DNA of 64,000 bases from contig JAXLQP010000005.1 in the NCBI GenBank assembly GCA_046331565.1, positions 124,001 to 188,000 of the forward strand, given 5' to 3'. The notes below the pieces were generated by a model that saw only the letters and a program-made list of their open reading frames with translations, did no database searches and was not told the DNA's origin. A program made the translations under genes and the position numbers. The DNA is from DASRDU01 sp046331565. GTDB taxonomy: Bacteria; Acidobacteriota; Blastocatellia; RBC074. Below are positions 58,699 through 64,000 of this stretch, piece after piece; position 1 is the first letter of the stretch, and each line of letters begins with the position of its first letter.

Positions 58699-60429
58699 AT
58701 GCCTCGCCTGATTGTCAAATCAACCACGGCCCAGGCCGATTCGGTGGCTGACATCAACCGCCAGCGGCTGACAATTGGCCGTTCAGCCCGCAACGATCTG
58801 TGCCTCGAAGATCCGTTCGCCTCGCGGCTGCACGCCGAAGTGCGGCAGCGCGACGACGGCATCTGGGTCAGCGACCTCGGCAGCGCCAACGGCACCTATC
58901 TGAATGGTCAGCGGCTGACCTCTCCGGCCAGATTGCGCAACGGCGACCGCGTGCGCATTGGTGAAACCGAAATCGAATTTTCCGACCGCGCCGACACGGC
59001 TCCGGCCCGCGCACAGACGAGCATTCTGTATGCCGAGCCGAGCGTCGTCGCGCCGTCGCCCGAAGCCACGATCACGGCTGAGTCGCGTCATTCGGCGTCC
59101 AACCTGCTTTCAGCCCTCGACTCGACCCAGAAAACCCAGGTGGGCACGGCTATCAGCAGCCTCGCCATTGAACAGCGCGATGCGCTGGCCATCATCAGCC
59201 GCGTCAGTCTGCTGCTGCTTTCGCCGCTGTCGCTCGATGACACGCTGCGCCACGTCCTCGACAGCATCTTTGAAGCGCTGCCCGCTGATCGCGGTTATGT
59301 GATGCTGCTCGAAACGCTGCCCGGCAGTCCGCAGGCCGAACCGCAGCTTGTCTGCAAGGCGATGAAATCGCGCAGGCAGAGCCACGAATCAGAATCTGAA
59401 ATCAAGCTCAGCCGTTCGATCACCGACCAGGTCATCAAACAGGGCACTTCGGTGCTGACTTCTGACGCGCTGCACGACCCGCGTTTTCAGGAGCGCAAAT
59501 CAATTCTGCTCGGCGGCATTCGTTCAGTTATGGCTGTGCCGCTCGCCGTCGAAGGCCGCGTGTCCGGGATGATCTATGTGGACAGCCCGTTCGGCACTTC
59601 GCGCTTTACCGAACAGGATCTGCAACTGCTGACCCTGATTGCCAGCGTCGCCGCCATTCGCATTGAAAACGTTCGCCTGCTTGAAGATCAGCAGGAAAAA
59701 CAGCGCCTTGAAAAGGAACTCGCCGTCGCCAGTGAAATTCAGTTGCGGCTGCTGCCCGAATCGCCGCCACAGATTCCCGGTTATGAACTCATCGGCGTCA
59801 GCTTTCCGTGTTACGAAGTCGGCGGTGATTACTACGACTTTTATCAGAAACGCGATGGCCGTTATCTGATCGCGCTTGGCGACGTATCGGGCAAAGGCAC
59901 GGGTGCGGCGCTGCTGATGTCATCGCTGCACGCCGCCGTTCACGCCCAGACCACGACGCGGCTGTCGGGCTGCGAAGTCGTCAGCGAAATCAACCAGTAC
60001 ATTTACGACAACACGCCGCCCAATAAATACGTCACCTTTTTTTACAGCGAGCTTGATGCCAGGACGCACCAGTTGACTTACATCAACGCCGGTCACAATT
60101 CCCCGCTGCTCGTGCGCACTTCGGGCGAAGTCACGCGGCTTGATGTGGGCGGCTTTCCGGTCGGCATCACGCCGGACTGCGAATACCGCGAAGGCTGGGT
60201 GCAGATGGAACCCGGCGATGTGCTGGTGATTTATTCCGATGGCGTCACCGAAAGCCAGAACGAGGAAGGCGATGAGTTCGATGAAGCGCGCCTGATCGAA
60301 GTCGTGCGCCGTCACCGTGACCGCACGGCGGCAGGCATCCGCGACCGCATTGACGAAGCCCTGACCCGCTTCGTCGGCCAGGCCAAAGCCGTTGACGATC
60401 TGACGATGGTCATCCTGAAAAGAAGCTGA
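58699..60429 (+). CDS. FHA-GAF-PP2C (SpoIIE/RsbU-type) phosphatase
   Basis: A 576-residue cytoplasmic enzyme. FHA domain at about 1-100 (LTIGRSARNDLCLEDPFASR, LHAEVRQRDDG, DLGSANGTYLNGQRL). GAF domain at about 165-335 (ALPADRGYVMLLETLPGSPQ, SVMAVPLAVEGRVSGMIYVD). A short coiled linker (EKQRLEKELAVASEIQLRLL) precedes the PP2C_SIIE domain at about 360-576: GGDYYDFYQ, ALGDVSGKGTGAALLMS, NAGHNSPLLVR, VLVIYSDGVTESQNEEGDEF. The metal-binding Asp residues are present. It likely dephosphorylates Ser/Thr proteins marked by the kinase at 55119, or an anti-anti-sigma factor in partner-switching; no STAS or RsbW gene is near, so the first is favoured. Confidence 0.93.
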   Translation: MPRLIVKSTTAQADSVADINRQRLTIGRSARNDLCLEDPFASRLHAEVRQRDDGIWVSDLGSANGTYLNGQRLTSPARLRNGDRVRIGETEIEFSDRADTAPARAQTSILYAEPSVVAPSPEATITAESRHSASNLLSALDSTQKTQVGTAISSLAIEQRDALAIISRVSLLLLSPLSLDDTLRHVLDSIFEALPADRGYVMLLETLPGSPQAEPQLVCKAMKSRRQSHESESEIKLSRSITDQVIKQGTSVLTSDALHDPRFQERKSILLGGIRSVMAVPLAVEGRVSGMIYVDSPFGTSRFTEQDLQLLTLIASVAAIRIENVRLLEDQQEKQRLEKELAVASEIQLRLLPESPPQIPGYELIGVSFPCYEVGGDYYDFYQKRDGRYLIALGDVSGKGTGAALLMSSLHAAVHAQTTTRLSGCEVVSEINQYIYDNTPPNKYVTFFYSELDARTHQLTYINAGHNSPLLVRTSGEVTRLDVGGFPVGITPDCEYREGWVQMEPGDVLVIYSDGVTESQNEEGDEFDEARLIEVVRRHRDRTAAGIRDRIDEALTRFVGQAKAVDDLTMVILKRS

Positions 60430-60520
60430 TTTGCGCGACCATCGTTTGGACTAATTCCTGCCTGAAGACTACAATCCACCCTCATTGCAACAGACCACTG
60501 GCTGCTGACTTCATTCACCA

Positions 60521-61687
60521 ATGCTCCGTTTCCTGCTGATTTCAGTTCTCTCGCTGCTGCCCTGCATTTTGTGGCTCTGGTATTTCTATACCCGCAGCAT
60601 CTACCGGCGCGACCCGCTGCGGCTGGTGGCGCTGACATTTGTGCTGGGCGGCGCGACAACGCTGCTGGCGCTGCCGCTGAATTTGTCGGGGCAGTCGCTG
60701 ATGCTGCGGCTGACGGGCGGCAGCGATCTCGGCACGCTGCTGACCATTCTGCTGGTCATTGCTCCGGTCGAGGAGTTCTGCAAATTTCTGGCGGTTTATA
60801 TTTATGCGTGGCGGCATCAGGAGTTTGATGAACCGCTGGACGGCGTTATTTACAGCGCCGCTGCCGCGCTCGGTTTTGCTGCCGTCGAAAATATTATTTA
60901 CCTGGCGCAGAGCGGGCCGTCGCTGCTGCTGTTGCGCGGGCCGCTCTCGAATCCGGGCCACGCGCTCTTTTCGGCCCTGTGGGGCCTGAGTCTGAGCCGC
61001 GTCAGAGCCGCGCCGAATATTTTCACGCAGCGGCTGAAGCTGTTTGCCGGAGGCTGGCTGATGGCCGTGCTGCTGCATGCGCTCTTTGACGTGCTGCTGA
61101 TCCAGACTGAAACGGTCGGCCCGATTATCTTTCCGCTGGCGGTAGCGGCCATTGTCGGCCTGTTTCTGTGGGTGCGTTCGCGCATTCATTACCACCGCGA
61201 AACCTCGCCGCACCGCGAAGGCACAGTGCTGCTGACGGTGAGCGCCGAATGCCCGAACTGCGGCAAGGCGGGACTGGCCGGAACTTCGTGTCTGAAATGC
61301 GGCGCGCACATCCCTGAACGCCTGGCTGAAATTGTCAGCGACCATCAGCCGCAACCCGTTCCGCTCGAAACTTCGGCTTCCCGCAAACCGCGCCCGCGTC
61401 TCATCACGCGCACGCCATCAGGCGAAGAAAACATTGCGTGGCTGCTCAATGAAAATGAAATTCTGGTGGGCCGCACGCTCAACAATAACTTTGTGATCGA
61501 ACATCCGTCCGTCTCGCGCCGTCACGCCCGCATCGCCGTCACCAACGGCAGCCATACGGTTTACGATCTCGGCAGCAGCAACGGCACGTTCGTCAACGGC
61601 AGGCGCGTCACCGAAGCGGTTTTGCAGGACGGCAGCGAGGTCAGATTCGGCACAGTCAGTTTCGTTTACCGCCGCTCTCGTGAATAA
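60521..61687 (+). CDS. PrsW-like intramembrane protease fused to zinc ribbon and FHA
   Basis: A 388-residue membrane protein. About seven helices fill residues 1-230, with the PrsW glutamic-protease motifs: LVIAPVEEFCKFLAVYIYAW (E-E-x-x-K), FDEPLDGVIYSAAAALGFAA followed by VENIIY, GHALFSALWG and LLHALFDVLL. After the last helix comes a zinc ribbon (CPNCGKAGLAG, SCLKCGAH) at about 247-268, a short linker, and an FHA domain (about 300-388: ILVGRTLNNNFVIEHPSVSR, RHARIAVTNG, DLGSSNGTFVNGR). PrsW in Bacillus cuts the anti-sigma factor RsiW. The FHA tail would tie cleavage to a phosphothreonine signal from the island's kinase. This combination is unusual. Confidence 0.9.
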   Translation: MLRFLLISVLSLLPCILWLWYFYTRSIYRRDPLRLVALTFVLGGATTLLALPLNLSGQSLMLRLTGGSDLGTLLTILLVIAPVEEFCKFLAVYIYAWRHQEFDEPLDGVIYSAAAALGFAAVENIIYLAQSGPSLLLLRGPLSNPGHALFSALWGLSLSRVRAAPNIFTQRLKLFAGGWLMAVLLHALFDVLLIQTETVGPIIFPLAVAAIVGLFLWVRSRIHYHRETSPHREGTVLLTVSAECPNCGKAGLAGTSCLKCGAHIPERLAEIVSDHQPQPVPLETSASRKPRPRLITRTPSGEENIAWLLNENEILVGRTLNNNFVIEHPSVSRRHARIAVTNGSHTVYDLGSSNGTFVNGRRVTEAVLQDGSEVRFGTVSFVYRRSRE

Positions 61688-61819
61688 AGCCGAAAACTCA
61701 CGAATGAAAAACCGGTGACGGCTCGCCTGAGCAGCGATGCTGCCGCGTATTCATCCGCAGCTCATTCCCCTCCGTTTGACGACTCTCTGCCAGATACTCC
61801 GGTCGAGTGCTGAATCAGG

Positions 61820-63223
61820 CTACTCAATCTTCACTTTCGGATAATCGAACGGATGATTGGCCAGCACGGCGCGCAGGTTGACCTGGCCGAGCAGTGTTTC
61901 CAGATAGGTTGCAAAGCGGTGCAGCACCTGCGCGAGTTCTTCATTGCTGCGCGAGATGATGATCTCTTCGTGAAACTGTTCGTACTGTTCCCAGTCCTTG
62001 TACATCAGGTAACGCAGCGATCCGTCGCGGAAGAGAGCCAGCACTTCGATGAGCGGCGCAATGTGATTTTTGTCCGGGCGCGTTTCGTAATGGCGCAGGT
62101 AACAGATCAGCCGCCAGATATCTTCGCGCAGTTTTGCTGATTGTTCGTAGCGTGTCTGGAAAGTGTCGAAGATCGCCCCCGGATTGAAATCCGAATCGAA
62201 GGCCGAGGCAATGCTGACAACCGTCTGTTGCAGGCAGTTGCGCAGCAGGCCGTGTGAATTTTCGACGCGGGCATAGATTGGCGGTGCCTGGCGCAGGTGC
62301 ACGAAGCCGACGAGTTCGTGACTGAAGACCTTGTTGAATTCCATGCTCATCGCATAGGCCGCGCAGTCAATCGAATCGCGCGTTTCTTCGGTCAGGTCGG
62401 TCGAAAGCAGCAGGCGGCGGTCAATGAAATCAAGCAGCAGCCGCGCTTCTGAATTGACGAGCGCAAAGATGAGCAGCGATTTTTTGAGCGGGCGGTCTTC
62501 CTGTAAATCACGTTCGATGAACCGCAGATAGCGCAGCAGCCGAAACGATTCCAGAAACACCGTCGCCACGTCCTGGCGCAGAATCGGGCTGCTGATGCGC
62601 CGGATGATGCCCGTGATACTGGTGTTTTCGATGCGGTCGTAATGCGGTTTGAATTTGTGATGCAGCAGCGGTTCGATGAAACGACAGCGTTTGATTTCGC
62701 GGTTGATCAGCTTGCCGACGCTGGTAAAAATCTGAAATCCGACCGATGGCAACTGCACCAGGCCATCAATCACGGCGCGCAAATCAGCCAGCGATTCAAT
62801 CAGCAGCGTCAGCGAATCTTCGGGCGATAACTGGCCAATCAGGATTTCAGCGAATCCTGACATGCTGTCATCGCGCATCAGTTCCGATTCGATGTACTTG
62901 CCGAAGCTGACCGATTCGGTGTGTTCGATGGTGAGAATATCGCTGCACAGGTGGCTCATCCGCAGGCTGACGCTGCGCACGATGCGCAGTTCCTCGGTGA
63001 AATCGCGGCGCACGACTTCGCGCTGTTCCTGTTCGGAGAGCGGATGGTTGCGGACTCTGAAGAAGCGGTCAAAACATTTGATCCACATCTCCAGTTCGAG
63101 CAGTGTCTCGGCTTTGTTGCGAGCTTCCAGAACATCCAGCCAGGGCTGGAGCGGGTTGGCAGTCTCAATCAATGATCCCGTCGTCCCCGCAATCAGACTG
63201 CGTGAGGTAGTAGTAACCGGCAT
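61820..63223 (-). CDS. Unrecognised 467-residue helical protein
   Basis: No family is recognised. ATG 63223. The protein is soluble, nearly all alpha-helical, rich in Leu, Arg, Glu and Phe, without signal peptide or membrane helix. Landmarks: ELEMWIKCFDRFFRVRNHPL at about 43-62, MRDDSMSGFAEILIGQLSPE in the middle, LESFRLLRYLRFIERDLQED, and WEQYEQFHEEIIISRSNEEL towards the end. Composition and frame quality mark it as a true gene. It converges with the PrsW/FHA gene (132 bp between stops) and diverges from the AllA-like gene. It may be lineage-restricted. Confidence 0.75.
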   Translation of the reverse strand: MPVTTTSRSLIAGTTGSLIETANPLQPWLDVLEARNKAETLLELEMWIKCFDRFFRVRNHPLSEQEQREVVRRDFTEELRIVRSVSLRMSHLCSDILTIEHTESVSFGKYIESELMRDDSMSGFAEILIGQLSPEDSLTLLIESLADLRAVIDGLVQLPSVGFQIFTSVGKLINREIKRCRFIEPLLHHKFKPHYDRIENTSITGIIRRISSPILRQDVATVFLESFRLLRYLRFIERDLQEDRPLKKSLLIFALVNSEARLLLDFIDRRLLLSTDLTEETRDSIDCAAYAMSMEFNKVFSHELVGFVHLRQAPPIYARVENSHGLLRNCLQQTVVSIASAFDSDFNPGAIFDTFQTRYEQSAKLREDIWRLICYLRHYETRPDKNHIAPLIEVLALFRDGSLRYLMYKDWEQYEQFHEEIIISRSNEELAQVLHRFATYLETLLGQVNLRAVLANHPFDYPKVKIE

Positions 63224-63744
63224 ATATTTTCAGCCGCGACAACGACTAATCAGACGCGCAATGACGGAGACCGCTGACGCTGCTGCCTGCGTGAAATTTT
63301 ACTGGTTAAGCAAAAATGGGTTGGTGTCGAACGAGAGCGCGGGACGCATTCGGAAGGCCACGCGGAGTATAGGCGAACCGGCAGAGCAAAGACAAGAAAT
63401 TACTTTGGTCAGCGGCCTGACAAATTGCGTCACGCCTGACGCTGCGAGGGTGAAAAATGCAGGCGGCGGCGGCTGATTCTGAGATTGGTTTGACAGTCTG
63501 CGGAAGGGTATGTTACACAACTGAACTACTGCCCAATTCAACAATTCATCCTGTGCCCCGAACCGGAATCACCCCAGCCAGAAACAGATGCTGTCCGGTC
63601 ATCAGGGAAAGAAGCGGCAGGCAGCAAATCAGGCAGTCCTGACATCCTCTGGTTCTGATTGCCACGCTTCTGCGACACACCGAAACTATGGCCCCGCGAC
63701 CCAGGCAACCAAAAGATCTTTCACAGCGAAAGGGGAACAAAATC
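63224..63744. other. 521-bp divergent gap without a supported gene
   Basis: It lies between the unrecognised gene and the AllA-like gene. A few short frames are present on both strands, but none has a domain or ribosome-binding site. A TTGACA at 63490-63495 lacks a properly spaced -10. Confidence 0.5.
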
Positions 63745-64000
63745 ATGCCAGCTTCTGCAGCAGCAACATCACTGGTGCGCGAACGCACCATTCGTGAGGC
63801 GGAAAAACTGATTCGGACAATCTGCCTCATCCCCCAGCCCATGACGCGCGAAGCCTTCGCGCCATTTGGTGAAATCATCAGCGAACGCGGCAGCGTCGAA
63901 CTTGATCTCGACGGCAGCCCGGTCAGCGTCGCCATGCAGACGGTCGAAGCGCGCCCGCTCACGTTCGATTTTCTGGGCCGTCATTGCCGCACCGAACAGG
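63745..64000 (+). CDS. Ureidoglycolate lyase-like protein (AllA), partial
   Basis: The first 85 codons only; the gene runs off the right edge. AAGGGG lies about 10 bp before ATG 63745. After a variable leader, the start of the AllA fold is clear: LIPQPMTREAFAPFGEIIS, then VSVAMQTVEARPLTFDF. AllA releases glyoxylate and urea from ureidoglycolate in purine (allantoin) degradation. The family starts near residue 30 here, so about 28 residues are an N-terminal extension, or a later start is used. Downstream context is not visible. Confidence 0.72.
   Translation, partial: MPASAAATSLVRERTIREAEKLIRTICLIPQPMTREAFAPFGEIISERGSVELDLDGSPVSVAMQTVEARPLTFDFLGRHCRTEQ

Noticed and set aside
63490..63516. TTGACA as a promoter for the AllA-like gene
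   Set aside because: The nearest -10-like hexamers are only 13-15 bp away, too close for a normal sigma70 promoter.

Overview
The window reads as a piece of chromosome from a GC-rich Gram-negative bacterium, most likely an acidobacterium (Blastocatellia-like). This is inference from gene content: a propeller-type sensor kinase, an OmpR-type winged-helix/TPR membrane regulator, a Uma2 nuclease, a C-terminal relic of a TIGR03437-like surface protein, an outer-membrane YaiO barrel, and many palindromic intergenic repeats. No rRNA, CRISPR array, phage block or intact insertion sequence was seen.

Left part (1-22 kb, mostly minus strand). A truncated secreted metallophosphoesterase is followed by a signalling block: a receiver-only protein, a NarL-type regulator overlapping its propeller kinase by 4 bp, and a 2059-residue hybrid kinase with two complete kinase modules. 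Then comes a peptidoglycan-precursor cluster in the order yvcK-glmU-glmS, a Uma2 nuclease and the winged-helix/TPR regulator. The gaps at 12.3-13.1 and 20.7-21.6 kb hold gene relics and repeats.

Middle (21.6-40.5 kb, mostly plus strand). This part carries a secreted TPR protein, an S9 peptidase with a sulfatase-modifying-factor-like tail, two TlpA-type thioredoxins, a zinc-ribbon/RDD membrane protein, an RqcH/NFACT ribosome-rescue protein, a DUF2238 membrane protein, a class I fumarase, an M20 peptidase, a Crp/Fnr regulator lacking its wing, and tRNA-His. Right after fumarase lies a two-gene cassette (coiled-coil protein plus HNH nuclease). It is bounded by a 65-bp imperfect direct repeat of the fumarase 3' end, which suggests insertion of a mobile cassette.

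40.8-48.3 kb (plus strand) is a tightly overlapped operon: response regulator, YaiO-type outer-membrane barrel, HEAT-repeat membrane protein and a processive glycosyltransferase, followed by a PAS/GAF hybrid kinase with two receivers and an HPt domain. It looks like a phosphorelay-controlled polysaccharide synthesis/export unit.

48.5-54 kb holds a luciferase-like flavin oxidoreductase, a secreted CAP protein, a large TPR protein, a small membrane protein and a GspG-like pseudopilin.

54.3-61.7 kb (plus strand) is a compact phospho-signalling island built from repeated zinc-ribbon and FHA modules: zinc-ribbon/FHA, Ser/Thr kinase/FHA, RDD membrane protein, zinc-ribbon/TM/TPR protein, FHA/GAF/PP2C phosphatase, and a PrsW-like intramembrane protease fused to a zinc ribbon and FHA. 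It is followed by an unrecognised 467-residue protein and the start of an AllA-like ureidoglycolate lyase.

A dispersed family of about 125-150 bp elements made of two self-complementary arms occurs four times (1.8, 27.8, 32.6 and 39.9 kb). One copy supplies the stop codon of a response regulator gene.
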